From contig NZ_VWXI01000001.1 in assembly GCF_011752525.1 (NCBI RefSeq), forward strand, positions 62,001 to 126,000: DNA of 64,000 nucleotides, in the 5' to 3' direction. The notes below the pieces were generated by a model. That model was not told the DNA's origin. It made no database searches and saw only the letters and a list, made by a program, of their open reading frames with translations. This stretch comes from Pantoea sp. Cy-639 (GTDB lineage Bacteria > Pseudomonadota > Gammaproteobacteria > Pseudomonadales > Pseudomonadaceae). Position numbers and translations under genes: made by a program. Below are positions 54,048 through 64,000 of the stretch, one piece after another (within the stretch, counting starts at the first letter, position 1; every line of letters begins with the position of its first letter).

Positions 54048-55430
54048 TCAGTCGGCCAGGCGCCAGGTAGTCGCACCCTTGCCGTCTTCCAGCACTACGC
54101 CCATCGCGGTCAACTGATCGCGGATACGATCGGACTCCGCCCAGTTCTTGTCGGCACGCGCCTGCAAGCGGGCCTGGATCAGGGCCTCGACCTCGGCGGC
54201 GTCGACCTTGCCTTCGGCCCCCGCTCGCAGGAAGTCGTCGGCATCGAGCTGCAGCACACCCAGCACATCGCCCAACTCACGCAAGCGACCCGCCAGGCCC
54301 GCGGCGGCATCGACATCGCTGTCGCGCAGGCGGTTGATCTCGCGCACCAGGTCGAACAACACGGCGCAGGCTTCGGGCGTGCCAAAGTCGTCGTTCATTG
54401 CCGCACTGAAGCGCTCGACGAATGCCTCGCCGCCCTTGGCCTCGACCCGTGGCAACCCACGCAGGGCGTGGTAGAAGCGCTCGAGGGCGCCTTTGGCGTC
54501 GCGCAGGCTGTCTTCCGAGTAGTTGATAGCGCTGCGGTAGTGACTGGCCACCAGCAGGTAGCGCACCACTTCCGGATGGTACTTGTCGAGCACGTCGCGG
54601 ATCGTGAAGAAGTTGTTCAGCGACTTGGACATCTTCTCGCCGTTGATACGGATCATGCCGCAGTGCATCCAGGCGTTGGCGTACGGCTTGCCAGTGGCCG
54701 CCTCGCTCTGGGCGATCTCGTTCTCGTGGTGCGGGAACTCGAGGTCGCTGCCGCCACCATGGATGTCGAAGCTCTCGCCCAGGCAGCAGGTCGACATCAC
54801 CGAGCACTCGATGTGCCAGCCCGGACGGCCCGGGCCCCACGGTGAATCCCAGTACGGTTCGCCCGGCTTGACGCCCTTCCACAGCACGAAATCCAACGGA
54901 TCCTGCTTGGCTTCATCGACCTCGATGCGGGCACCGATGCGCAGGTCTTCGATCTTCTTGCGCGACAGCTTGCCGTAGCCTGCGAACTTGCCGACGCGGT
55001 AGTACACGTCGCCATTGCCCGGGGCATAGGCGTAACCCTTGTCGATCAGGGTCTGGATCATCGCGTGCATGCCGGCGATATGGTCGGTGGCACGGGGCTC
55101 CTGGTCAGGCGGCAGGATGTTCAGGCGCCGCTCGTCCTCGTGCATCGCCTCGATCATGCGGGCGGTCAGCGCGTCGAACGACTCGCCGTTCTCGTTGGCC
55201 CGGTTGATGATCTTGTCGTCGATGTCGGTGATGTTGCGCACATAGGTCAGCTCATAGCCGCTCTTGCGCAGCCAGCGCGTGACCAGGTCGAAGGCCACCA
55301 TGCTGCGGCCGTGGCCAAGGTGGCAGTAGTCGTACACGGTCATGCCGCAGACATACATGCGCACCTTGTTGCCATCGAGCGGCTTGAAGGCTTCCTTGGT
55401 CTTGCTCAGCGTGTTGTAGATCGAAAGCAC
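54048..55430 (-). CDS. cysS: cysteine--tRNA ligase
   Basis: A 460-residue class I aminoacyl-tRNA synthetase charging tRNA-Cys. [20 protein letters not shown] includes the zinc cysteine and the HIGH motif as [34 protein letters not shown] has the other zinc ligands; [11 protein letters not shown] is KMSKS. Length matches E. coli CysS (461). ATG 55430 lies nine bases after the glnS stop, so the two form an operon in that order. Confidence 0.98.
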   Translation of the reverse strand: MLSIYNTLSKTKEAFKPLDGNKVRMYVCGMTVYDYCHLGHGRSMVAFDLVTRWLRKSGYELTYVRNITDIDDKIINRANENGESFDALTARMIEAMHEDERRLNILPPDQEPRATDHIAGMHAMIQTLIDKGYAYAPGNGDVYYRVGKFAGYGKLSRKKIEDLRIGARIEVDEAKQDPLDFVLWKGVKPGEPYWDSPWGPGRPGWHIECSVMSTCCLGESFDIHGGGSDLEFPHHENEIAQSEAATGKPYANAWMHCGMIRINGEKMSKSLNNFFTIRDVLDKYHPEVVRYLLVASHYRSAINYSEDSLRDAKGALERFYHALRGLPRVEAKGGEAFVERFSAAMNDDFGTPEACAVLFDLVREINRLRDSDVDAAAGLAGRLRELGDVLGVLQLDADDFLRAGAEGKVDAAEVEALIQARLQARADKNWAESDRIRDQLTAMGVVLEDGKGATTWRLAD

Positions 55431-55439
55431 GGCGGTTCC

Positions 55440-57143
<1,704 letters not shown>

Positions 57144-57401
57144 AGGATCCTTGAATGCACGTGTCCGGCCGGGTAGGCCGATTGAATCAAAGGGCCTATC
57201 ATAGCCGAAGCAGTCAAGCCGCCGACAGCCGGACGCGGACAAACAGACGCGATTTGTCGCAGCTATTTGTCGCAGCCGTCGGCCGAAACCGGCAGAATGA
57301 CCGCCGCGCGCCTTGTGGCGCATGCCGTGCCACCCGACGCAGCGTCCGCTGCCCGAGCGCCAGCGCCCCCTATTCCCGATGCCTTGAGAGCGAACTTAAG
57401 C

Positions 57402-57902
57402 ATGTCCAAAGTCAAACTGAGCACCAACCACGGCGACATCATCCTGCAACTGGATGCCGAGAAAGCCCCGAAAACCACCGAGAACTTCGTCCAGTACGTC
57501 AAGGAAGGCCACTACGACGGCACCGTCTTCCACCGCGTGATCAAGGGCTTCATGATCCAGGGCGGCGGCTTCGAGGCCGGCATGAGCCAGAAGAAGACCC
57601 GCGCCAGCATCCAGAACGAAGCCGACAACGGCCTGAAGAACAAGAAGTACAGCATCGCCATGGCCCGCACCATGGAGCCGCACTCCGCCTCGGCGCAGTT
57701 CTTCATCAACGCCTCCGACAACGACTTCCTCAACCACAGCGGCAAGAACGTCCAGGGCTGGGGCTACGCGGTGTTCGGTGAAGTGATCGAAGGCCAGGAG
57801 ATCGTCGACGCCATCGAAAAAGTCGCCACCGGTTCCAAGGCCGGCCACCAGGACGTGCCGAAGGACGACGTGATCATCGAGAAAGCCGAGATCATTGAGT
57901 GA
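57402..57902 (+). CDS. ppiB: cyclophilin-type peptidyl-prolyl cis-trans isomerase (cytoplasmic PpiB)
   Basis: A 166-residue cyclophilin without signal peptide. [15 protein letters not shown] contains the catalytic arginine, SAQFFIN and the tryptophan segment [10 protein letters not shown] complete the proline pocket. The real start is [13 protein letters not shown] at ATG 57402; the longer frame from 57267 is Ala-Pro-rich intergenic read-through. Its stop overlaps the GTG of lpxH by four bases (GTGA), so the two are translationally coupled. Confidence 0.96.
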   Translation: MSKVKLSTNHGDIILQLDAEKAPKTTENFVQYVKEGHYDGTVFHRVIKGFMIQGGGFEAGMSQKKTRASIQNEADNGLKNKKYSIAMARTMEPHSASAQFFINASDNDFLNHSGKNVQGWGYAVFGEVIEGQEIVDAIEKVATGSKAGHQDVPKDDVIIEKAEIIE

Positions 57903-58621
57903 TCCTGCTGATCTCCGATCTGCACCTGCAAGAAGAACGCCCGGACATCACCCGGGCGTTTCTTGATCTGCTCGACGGCCGCGCCCGCCACGCCAGGGCG
58001 CTGTACATCCTTGGCGACTTCTTCGAGGCCTGGATCGGCGACGATGCCATGACCCCGTTCCAGCAGTCGATCTGCCAGGCCCTGCGCCAGCTGAGCGACA
58101 GCGGCACGGCGATCTACCTGATGCACGGCAACCGCGACTTCCTCATCGGCCAGGCGTTCTGCGCCGCCGCCGGCTGCACCCTGCTGGATGATCCCTGCGT
58201 GGTCGAGCTCGGGGGCGAGCGAGTACTGCTGATGCATGGCGACACCTTGTGCACCCGCGACGTGGCCTACATGAAGCTGCGCCGCTACCTGCGCAATCCG
58301 CTGAGCCTGTGGATCCTGCGGCATCTGCCGCTGTCCACGCGCCAGAAGCTGGCACGCAAGCTGCGCAGCGAAAGCAAGTCGCAGACACGCATGAAGAGCA
58401 CCGAGATCGTCGACGTCACCCCGGACGAAGTCCCCAAGGTGATGGCGGCCCACGCCGTGCGCACCCTGATCCATGGCCATACCCACCGCCCGGCGATCCA
58501 CAAGCTGGTGGTCGACGGCGAGCCGGCGCGACGCATCGTGCTTGGGGACTGGGATCGCCGCGGCTGGGCGTTGCAGGTAGATGAACAGGGCTTCCAGCTG
58601 GCCCCGTTCGAATTCGCCTGA
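57899..58621 (+). CDS. lpxH: UDP-2,3-diacylglucosamine diphosphatase
   Basis: A 240-residue metallophosphatase making lipid X in lipid A synthesis. Starts at GTG 57899 ([16 protein letters not shown]). Metal-binding motifs in order: [29 protein letters not shown] and HGHTHRP. Membrane-proximal, Mn2+ dependent in E. coli. Coupled to ppiB by a GTGA overlap. A REP hairpin follows. Confidence 0.97.
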   Translation: MILLISDLHLQEERPDITRAFLDLLDGRARHARALYILGDFFEAWIGDDAMTPFQQSICQALRQLSDSGTAIYLMHGNRDFLIGQAFCAAAGCTLLDDPCVVELGGERVLLMHGDTLCTRDVAYMKLRRYLRNPLSLWILRHLPLSTRQKLARKLRSESKSQTRMKSTEIVDVTPDEVPKVMAAHAVRTLIHGHTHRPAIHKLVVDGEPARRIVLGDWDRRGWALQVDEQGFQLAPFEFA

Positions 58622-58638
58622 AGCACAAGCCCCTCCTG

Positions 58639-58682
58639 CAGGAGCCGGCCTCGCAGGTGTTCGCCGGCAAAGCCGGCTCCTG
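58639..58682. repeat. REP-type hairpin
   Basis: CAGGAGCCGGC (58639-58649) and GCCGGCTCCTG (58672-58682) are exact complements, with an inner CGCCGGC. GGAGCCGGC..GCCGGCTCC is a common Pseudomonas REP. Between convergent lpxH and the acylase gene, possibly acting as bidirectional terminator. Confidence 0.7.
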
Positions 58683-58709
58683 AGAGGATGAGCCGGCTTG
58701 TCGGCGAGC

Positions 58710-61028
58710 TTACTGGGCGCTGACCACCGGCCCCGCATCCCGCTCGCTGATGACAGACCGTCGATACTGCGGATCAGCCTTGATCTGCGCCTCGGTGAAC
58801 GGTATCGGCAGCAACTGTCCTGCCGCGAAGGCGCGGGTCTGGTCGCCGGCATGCACCGAGCCCTGCTCGCTCGACAACGAGAACGCCAGCAGCCCCTGGG
58901 CCTGCGGCCCCTGCTCGGTGAAGCTGACGATCTGCAGGTAGCTCGAACCACTGACCACCAGACGCTTGCCCGGCCCCACCGGCACGCTGACCATCGCGTT
59001 GTACACGCCCAGCGCCTGCGGCCCTCCGGGCACCGGCGTACCATCGGCCGCCTGCTGGATCTGCCCCCAGCGCCGATCGGCGCCGATACCTGCCTTGCCC
59101 ACCTGCTCCAGCGAAGCCAGCGCCGCCTCGCGCAGCAACTTGCGCACCGCCGCCTGCTCCACTGCCAGGCCACGCGGGGTGTGCTGAGGATCCGCCGGAT
59201 CGAACGCCACGCGCCAGATCTGTGGCTGCTGCGCCAACGCGGTGAAGAGGTTGTCGAAGTGCAGCAGGCCCACGCCACTGTCCAGGTCGGCCTTGCCGTT
59301 CCAGGCCTGCAGGCTGGCGCACAGCCCCTTGAGATCGGCCTCGACGCCGGCGCACCACTGCAACAGGTCCGGCAGCAGCAGGCTGGCCAGGTAGACCTCG
59401 TCGTCGAACACCATGCGCTGCAGTTCGGCAACACCCAGCTTGCCGTTGCCTTGCAGGCGCTGCAAGGCGAAGCGGCTGCGCATGCCCAGCGGCTGCTCGC
59501 TGCGACTCACCAGCGGCGAGAAGCCGCTCAGAGGCTGCGCCGGATTCGCCAGCCAGGCCGAATCATTGGCGCTCTGCACATAGTCGGCCCGCTCCAGGCT
59601 GGGCAGCAGGCGCGCCGGGAAGATTCCCGGCTGGGCAGCCTGGGGGTCGGCCTGCCACTGGCAGGCGCTGCGCGAACCATCCAGCACCGTCAGCAACCCC
59701 GGAGCCTTGGTGCCAGCGCACTGCTCGAGCAGTGCCTGGTCGACGTAGGGCACCACCGACTGGTTCAGGTACAGGGCCTTGCCAGCGCTGTCCACCGCCA
59801 GGGTGTTGACCCAGGGGATCCCCTGCAACTGCCCCACCGAAGCCTTCAACGCCTCCAGGCTGCCTGCGCGATTGATCTGGTACCACTGTTGCAGCACCCG
59901 GGTGTTGTCCAGATTGGCGTCACGCAAGCTGTAGGCGGCCTGTTTATCCCAGTCCAGCCGGCCTGGCCATTGCACCACCGGCCCGAACTTCGACACGTAT
60001 ACCGTGCGCTCGACCTCATCCACGTGGCCATCCTTGCCCTTGACCGCCACTTTCACCTGCTGGCGCTCCAGCGGCAGCGACTGGCCGTCATAGAGATAGC
60101 GAGTGGCGTCCTGGGGGTCGAGTTGCAGGCGATAGAGGGTGAAATGCTTCGAGGTATCGACCGTGTGGGTCCAGGCCAGGTGCTGGTTGAAGCCGATGTT
60201 CACCACCGGCAGGCCGGGCAAGGCCGCGCCCATAACATCCAACTGCCCAGGAATGGTCAATTGCATCTGATAGAAGCGCAGGCCGCCGACCCAGGGAAAA
60301 TGCGGATTGGCCAGCAACAGGCCGCGCCCATTGACCGAGCGCTCGCGCCCCACCGCCACCGCATTGCTGCCACGCTCCGTGGCGAAACGTGCCTGACGCG
60401 CCAAGGCAACGCTGTAGTCCACGGCAGGACGCTGTGCTGCCAGCCGCGGTGGTGTCGCGCCCACGACGGCCTCGACGAACTGGCCTAGGCCCCCTTCGGC
60501 GAGCAGTCGGCGAGTCAGCTTGACCAGATCGAGACTGCTGATCGGCCGCACCCACTCCCCTGCCCCGCAGTCGGCCGGCAAGCCCTGCGCGCGGCGCTCG
60601 CCCAAGGCCCGGTTGTAGCCACTGGCGTAGCCTTCCAGCAGGTCGCGCACGGCCAGCGGCTGTGCTTGCAAGAAACCGTTCACCGCTGCGGGGTTGTTGA
60701 ACCAGGTGAAGAACAGGTCGCTGGCCAGGTTGTCGCGCTGCTCGAGCGTCTTGCCGTCGCCGCCGAAATAACGCGAGCGCTCGCCATTGACCGTCAGCAC
60801 TTCGCCGGCCAGCAGACAGAGGTTGTCTTGGGCGTAGGCATAGCCGATACCGTAGCCCAGACCGCGCTCATCCCTGGCGAGGATATGCGGCACGCCGAAG
60901 CTGGTGCGGCGGATCTGCGCTGAAGCTTCGCCACCTGCTTCGCGCGCCTGGGCAGCCAGGCTGCTGGCGGCCAGGACTGCGGCAAGACCGAAGTGGGACA
61001 GGGAACGTGGAAGAGAGATCACAGGCAC
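58710..61028 (-). CDS. pvdQ: PvdQ-like N-terminal-nucleophile acylase (penicillin acylase family)
   Basis: A 772-residue precursor. Signal peptide MPVISLPRSLSHFGLAAVLAASSLAAQA directs it to the periplasm. The Ntn nucleophile is S221 in ERGSNAVAVG, after which the alpha and beta chains are split by self-cleavage; residues for the oxyanion hole follow (NPHFPW; HTVDTSKHF). Length and layout match PvdQ (762), which removes the fatty acyl chain of pyoverdine precursors and also hydrolyses long-chain acyl-homoserine lactones. In KT2440 a pvdQ gene sits in the same block next to lpxH-ppiB-glnS-cysS (from memory, PP_2901-2905). ATG 61028. No pyoverdine genes adjoin. Confidence 0.88.
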   Translation of the reverse strand: MPVISLPRSLSHFGLAAVLAASSLAAQAREAGGEASAQIRRTSFGVPHILARDERGLGYGIGYAYAQDNLCLLAGEVLTVNGERSRYFGGDGKTLEQRDNLASDLFFTWFNNPAAVNGFLQAQPLAVRDLLEGYASGYNRALGERRAQGLPADCGAGEWVRPISSLDLVKLTRRLLAEGGLGQFVEAVVGATPPRLAAQRPAVDYSVALARQARFATERGSNAVAVGRERSVNGRGLLLANPHFPWVGGLRFYQMQLTIPGQLDVMGAALPGLPVVNIGFNQHLAWTHTVDTSKHFTLYRLQLDPQDATRYLYDGQSLPLERQQVKVAVKGKDGHVDEVERTVYVSKFGPVVQWPGRLDWDKQAAYSLRDANLDNTRVLQQWYQINRAGSLEALKASVGQLQGIPWVNTLAVDSAGKALYLNQSVVPYVDQALLEQCAGTKAPGLLTVLDGSRSACQWQADPQAAQPGIFPARLLPSLERADYVQSANDSAWLANPAQPLSGFSPLVSRSEQPLGMRSRFALQRLQGNGKLGVAELQRMVFDDEVYLASLLLPDLLQWCAGVEADLKGLCASLQAWNGKADLDSGVGLLHFDNLFTALAQQPQIWRVAFDPADPQHTPRGLAVEQAAVRKLLREAALASLEQVGKAGIGADRRWGQIQQAADGTPVPGGPQALGVYNAMVSVPVGPGKRLVVSGSSYLQIVSFTEQGPQAQGLLAFSLSSEQGSVHAGDQTRAFAAGQLLPIPFTEAQIKADPQYRRSVISERDAGPVVSAQ

Positions 61029-61080
61029 TCCTCGTGCAATCGGGGGTCATCCCGATCAGACGAATGGCCGGATGAAAATT

Positions 61081-61188
61081 TTACGCCGCCGCAGGGACTG
61101 CAACGTCTTCAACTGAAGGCATCAGATTTTTTTCCATTGGGGCTGCAGTTTTGCCGTTCTCATTCGTCTTAAGAAGTGAGGCATTCAT
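61081..61188 (-). CDS. possible small ORF upstream of the acylase gene
   Basis: The minus strand between the acylase and Fur-like genes is open for a 35-residue peptide (MNASLLKTNENGKTAAPMEK..., ending VEDVAVPAAA); the frame stays open upstream to about 61270. The region is less GC-rich than the surroundings and codon use differs from neighbours. No convincing ribosome site. It may be only leader sequence of the acylase transcript. Confidence 0.25.
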   Translation of the reverse strand: MNASLLKTNENGKTAAPMEKNLMPSVEDVAVPAAA

Positions 61189-61267
61189 GTTTTCAGAACC
61201 TGTGCTTTCAATAGCAGCGCCTTCAGCAACCAGGCTTTTGGAACTGTCCACGAAAAGGAGCATTCGC

Positions 61268-61633
61268 ATGCACACTCCCCACACCTCGCTGCCGGCGGGG
61301 CGCAACCCAGGCAAGACGCCTGGCGGGCCGGAGGAACGAACCGGCAACGAGCAGATCCGCGAGCTGTTGCGCAGCTATGGCCTGCGCACCAGCCTGATCC
61401 GCCTGAAAGTGATCGACGCCCTGCACAACGCCGACCGCAAGGGTCGCAGCATCGGCGTGCGTGGTGTCCACGCGCAGCTGGAACAGCTGGATATCCCACT
61501 GTCATTCCTGAGCGTGCGCGAGGTGCTCAAGCGCTTGTGCGCCGAGGGGGTGATCCACCTCGGCAGCGACAAGTGCTACAGCCTCAACCCGCAGGCCCGG
61601 GCCGTGCTCGAGCAGCCGGCCACGACACGCTGA
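61268..61633 (+). CDS. Fur-like winged-helix protein lacking the C-terminal dimerisation domain
   Basis: A 121-residue protein. ATG 61268 has AAAAGGAG at the right distance. After a Gly/Pro-rich head (~25 residues) comes a Fur-type DNA-binding fold: IRELLRSYGLRTSLIRLKVIDALH...IGVRGVHAQLEQLDIPLSFLSVREVLKRLCAEGVIHLG, then CYSLNP. Fur would continue with a metal-binding dimerisation domain, which is missing; only one cysteine and no His cluster remain. It is sometimes labelled 'Fe2+/Zn2+ uptake regulation protein'. It is probably a metal-independent regulator or a DNA-binding domain alone. Confidence 0.75.
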   Translation: MHTPHTSLPAGRNPGKTPGGPEERTGNEQIRELLRSYGLRTSLIRLKVIDALHNADRKGRSIGVRGVHAQLEQLDIPLSFLSVREVLKRLCAEGVIHLGSDKCYSLNPQARAVLEQPATTR

Positions 61634-61669
61634 ACCCATGGCCGGCCCACTGTAGCCGGCCCGTCCGCC

Positions 61670-61858
61670 TCAAGGCTTGACCTTGCGCCGCAGGATCCCG
61701 TTGATCACCACCACGACCACCGCAATGGCGATGGCGATGTACTGGAATGTCTGCTCGCTGATCGTCCCCTGCTTCTGCAGGTAACTTAGGCCGAGCATGA
61801 TGCCCAGGACCACGAGGATGATCAGGATCGAATATTTCAGGCGCTGCACGTGTGTCAT
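61670..61858 (-). CDS. small membrane protein with two hydrophobic segments
   Basis: A 62-residue protein starting MTHVQRLKYSILIILVVLGIM; helices at ~9-26 and ~40-57 (YIAIAIAVVVVVINGIL) and a basic tail RRKVKP. Probably an inner-membrane hairpin. Its length and pattern are common among unannotated Pseudomonas proteins; no function known. AAGGAACCT-like sequence precedes ATG 61858. Confidence 0.65.
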   Translation of the reverse strand: MTHVQRLKYSILIILVVLGIMLGLSYLQKQGTISEQTFQYIAIAIAVVVVVINGILRRKVKP

Positions 61859-62317
61859 CGAAGGTTCCTTGCAACATCAGGGACATGGGGCTCCCAGCGG
61901 AGCCGCCGCCATGATACCTCGCCACATACTCCCACGCTGAAGTTCCTGCCAGCCGACAACTGCTTTCATACTTTTCCTAATGACATTGACCAGCGACTAG
62001 CCTGCGGTTGCAGGCTGCCGGTCCATTGGAATGACTTCCCCTTGAGCTTGCCTAGGGATAAGCACCCAAAGTGCCATCATGGAAAATTTTCTCTAGATGT
62101 TTTGGGCCCCGCCCCATAAGGGTGAAGGTATTTCCCACGCGCAACACAACTGCCTCCTACAAACATCGAGCGGTAAAGGCTACGGGCTCCGGTCCGGTTC
62201 ACTCCTAGCGACCTTTTCAGAAGCTGTTCGAGAATCGAGCCAAGCCACCCGACCGGCCGGTCATTCGATGTCCCTTGCGGACAGCGGTAATCCCCCTCGA
62301 TTTGAAGGAACAACAAC
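61859..62317. other. 459-bp gene-poor, AT-richer region upstream of the Mor-like gene
   Basis: No convincing gene on either strand. AGCCTGC-GGTT-GCAGGCT forms a seven-base stem at 61999-62016. AT-rich tracts (CTTTTCCTAATGACATTG; GGAAAATTTTCTCTAG) suggest promoters near 61970 and 62080. Base composition is lower in GC than the surrounding genes, as expected for transferred or regulatory DNA. No att duplication was seen by eye. Confidence 0.45.
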
Positions 62318-62698
62318 GTGAAAATGCCAGACCTGACTGATATCGACGTGACTTCGATGCCTCATTCGCTGCAATCGCTCATCGAGTGCATCGGCCTTGA
62401 AAATGCCTACAACCTGACTTGTGCGTTCGGCGGGCGCCCCAAGTACATCCCCAAGCACCGCGCTCGCACCAAGCTGGCCGACGTACTGCCGGCCGAAGCA
62501 CTGGATGCACTGATTCAACGCTATGCCGGCATGGCGCTGGAAATCCCCAAGGTGGACCACTTCCAGCGTCAGTTGCGCAACCTGCAGATCCAGCGGGAAA
62601 GTGCCAACGGGCTGTCGCGTAGCCTGCTGGCCGACAAATACGGACTGAGCCTGCGCCAGATCGGCAATATTCGCCGCCAGGATTGCGAGGTGCGCTGA
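62318..62698 (+). CDS. Mor transcription activator family protein (Mu middle-operon regulator-like)
   Basis: A 126-residue protein read from GTG 62318 (AAGGA eight bases upstream; an ATG two codons later has poorer spacing). The N-terminal half is a dimerisation-like helical domain (LQSLIECIGLENAYNLTCAFGGRPKYIP). The C-terminal helix-turn-helix is LSRSLLADKYGLSLRQIGNIRR. This is the layout of Mor and C, phage Mu middle/late activators (~129-140 residues). No other phage gene is present in the window, so it is a domesticated or remnant regulator. Its targets are unknown. Confidence 0.72.
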   Translation: MKMPDLTDIDVTSMPHSLQSLIECIGLENAYNLTCAFGGRPKYIPKHRARTKLADVLPAEALDALIQRYAGMALEIPKVDHFQRQLRNLQIQRESANGLSRSLLADKYGLSLRQIGNIRRQDCEVR

Positions 62699-62731
62699 AC
62701 ACCTTGCAGATCCGCAACAGGAACGCCTGCA

Positions 62732-62764
62732 CGAACGCCGGCCCGTTTATGGAGCCGGCGTTCG
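62732..62764. terminator. hairpin between convergent genes
   Basis: CGAACGCCGGC (62732-62742) pairs exactly with GCCGGCGTTCG (62754-62764), loop of 11. It separates the Mor-like gene (stop 62698) from tamB (stop 62784). No clear T-run. Confidence 0.55.
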
Positions 62765-62783
62765 CGTGTGTGCAGGAGGGGGG

Positions 62784-64000
62784 TTAGAAGTCGCGCTTGT
62801 AGAAGATGTCCAGCGAACTGGCCAGGCCACTGGCCGCTTCCAGGTAGACCTTCTTGCTCAACTTGTAGCGCAAGGCAATGGTGTTGGCCGGCTCGAAGAC
62901 GCCGACACCGTAGCGCAGGCTCAGGCGCTCGGTCAGGTTGCCACTGGCAACCACGCTGGTGGTATTGCCCGAGCCCTGGGTGTCGAGCTGGAAGTCCTGG
63001 ATCCCCAGATTCGATGCCAGGCTGCCGGTGATCCCTGCGCTGCCCGCCAGGCCCAGTCCTAGCGCGGCCTCGGCAAGCATGTTGTTATCCTCGCCGGAAC
63101 TGCCCAGGGGGCGTCCCAGCACCAGGTAGGACAGCGCCTGCTCCTGGCTCATCGCGGGCTCCGAGAATACCTTGGTGGTAGGTTGCTCGGCGCTGCCGCT
63201 CAGACGGATACCGGCAATCACATCGTCGACCTGGCGGATAGCCTCGATATCCAGATACGGCTGGTCGATCGGACCGGCGAACAGCAGTCGCGCCCGGCGG
63301 ATGGTCAGCTTCTGACCATAGGCCCGGTAGCGGCCATCGGCCAAGCTCAGCTCGCCGCGGGTGTCGAGGTTGTCACCGATGTGCACATGCCCCAGCAGAT
63401 TGGCCGTCAGGCCAAAGCCCTTGAATGACAGTGTGTCGCTGCCCACCTCGACGTCGATGTCCATGGCCACGGCCATGGGCGGCTTGCCCTGCTCGGTCTG
63501 GTGGCCGACGATCACCGTGTCGTCCGAGACCTTGACCGTCGACGGTGGCAGCTCGCGCACGGTGATCTTGCCCTTGGGCACGCGCACCTTGCCGCTGACC
63601 GCGAGGCGCTCGTCGACCAGACGGATAGTCAAGTCAGGCGCCACTTCCAGCGCGGCATAGGGCTCCACGCTCACTGGCAGTTGCTGCCCTTGCAGTCGCA
63701 GGTCCATTCCCAGCGCCTGCCCCCAGGTCAGGTGCCCGTCCAGGGCTCCGCGCCCGGCTTCACCACTGCGCCAGTCGCCCTTGAGCAGCACCTGTTCGCC
63801 GGCTATCTGTGCCTGCAACGACAGCTCGCGCAGGCTCACCGGCAACTCGGCGCCAGCGACTTCACCACCGCTCAGGGCAATGTGTCCATTGACCTGGGGC
63901 GCCAGCAGGCTGCCCGACAGCTGCCCGCTGCCATTGAGCTGGCCGGACAGGCGCTCCACCATCGGCAGGAATGGCCGGGCAATCGACAGGTCCAGCCCGG
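62784..64000 (-). CDS. tamB: translocation and assembly module protein TamB, C-terminal part
   Basis: The minus strand is open from the right edge to the stop at 62784, about 405 residues: the C-terminus of a much larger protein. Repetitive beta-strands (LSGGEVAGAELPVSLREL; LQGQQLPVSVEPYAALEV; GELSLADGRYRAYGQKLTIRRARLLFAGPIDQPYLDIEAIR, in part) and the end VYLEAASGLASSLDIFYKRDF match the DUF490/TamB domain. TamB spans the periplasm, bridging inner and outer membranes, and with TamA aids outer-membrane protein or lipid transport. tamA would be expected beyond 64000. The final residue is aromatic (F), as in outer-membrane-facing TamB ends. Confidence 0.93.
   Translation of the reverse strand, partial: GLDLSIARPFLPMVERLSGQLNGSGQLSGSLLAPQVNGHIALSGGEVAGAELPVSLRELSLQAQIAGEQVLLKGDWRSGEAGRGALDGHLTWGQALGMDLRLQGQQLPVSVEPYAALEVAPDLTIRLVDERLAVSGKVRVPKGKITVRELPPSTVKVSDDTVIVGHQTEQGKPPMAVAMDIDVEVGSDTLSFKGFGLTANLLGHVHIGDNLDTRGELSLADGRYRAYGQKLTIRRARLLFAGPIDQPYLDIEAIRQVDDVIAGIRLSGSAEQPTTKVFSEPAMSQEQALSYLVLGRPLGSSGEDNNMLAEAALGLGLAGSAGITGSLASNLGIQDFQLDTQGSGNTTSVVASGNLTERLSLRYGVGVFEPANTIALRYKLSKKVYLEAASGLASSLDIFYKRDF

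Noticed and set aside
57267..57402. N-terminal extension (45 residues) of PpiB
   Set aside because: Ala/Pro-rich read-through of the divergent glnS-ppiB intergenic region; cyclophilins begin at [11 protein letters not shown].
61859..62764. Prophage or integrative element around the Mor-like gene
   Set aside because: No integrase, structural phage gene or direct-repeat att sites are visible; only one phage-like gene.

Overview
The window reads as chromosomal DNA of a Pseudomonas, most likely of the P. putida group. The evidence is high GC with strongly GC-ending codons, paired REP hairpins built around motifs such as GGAGCGGCCTTGTGTCGCGA, and familiar Pseudomonas gene blocks, in particular cysS-glnS-ppiB-lpxH-pvdQ. 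No tRNA, rRNA, CRISPR array, insertion sequence or complete prophage was seen. Apart from the two genes cut by the window edges, the coding regions are intact.

Layout. 1-5.4 kb: a TerC/CBS membrane protein (cut at the left edge), a LysE exporter, an SH3-domain protein, a 5'-nucleotidase with a MOSC protein, and a small secreted protein. 5.4-10.3 kb: two LysR regulators, each divergent from metabolic genes (an SDR with a tautomerase; an argC-type reductase), plus a GNAT acetyltransferase. 10.3-15.8 kb: a compact five-gene operon (AhpD-like protein, acyl-CoA-dehydrogenase-like flavoprotein, and the ATPase, binding protein and permease of a nitrate/sulfonate-type ABC importer) divergent from a cupin-AraC regulator. 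15.8-24.9 kb: an Rrf2 regulator divergent from an NDH-2-like flavoprotein, a chemoreceptor, a soluble hybrid histidine kinase, a lipoprotein endonuclease, two very small envelope proteins and an MHS transporter. 24.9-32.5 kb: katG, an unrecognised membrane-anchored protein, a lipoprotein, a DOPA-decarboxylase-like enzyme, LysR and YebC. 32.6-36.5 kb: an amine-oxidase-like flavoprotein and a GlpT/UhpC-type transporter divergent from LysR. 36.7-41.8 kb: tam, an orphan FecR-like protein, a GABA-permease-like transporter divergent from a MocR regulator, and a 67-residue peptide with a textbook double-glycine leader.

41.9-48.2 kb is the clearest pathway: LysR, D-malate/tartrate dehydrogenase, BCCT transporter, and the carnitine monooxygenase oxygenase and reductase (CntA/CntB). 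This is the order of E. coli yeaT-U-V-W-X. It predicts uptake of L-carnitine, cleavage to trimethylamine and malic semialdehyde, and oxidation of the C4 product. A 37-38 bp element is repeated upstream of both the transporter and cntA.

48.3-51.5 kb: a cobalamin riboswitch precedes a BtuF/C/D-type importer. 51.5-54 kb: a small membrane protein, a lipoprotein and a Cache-GGDEF protein whose active site has decayed to GGGEF while the inhibitory RxxD site remains. 54-61 kb: cysS-glnS, ppiB-lpxH and a PvdQ-like acylase. 61-64 kb: a Fur-like winged-helix protein without the Fur dimerisation half, a small membrane protein, a lone Mu Mor-like activator and the C-terminal part of TamB, cut by the right edge.

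The strongest candidates for something new are the solitary double-glycine peptide at 41543-41746, the repeated promoter element of the carnitine genes, the flavoprotein/AhpD/ABC operon, and the degenerate GGDEF protein.
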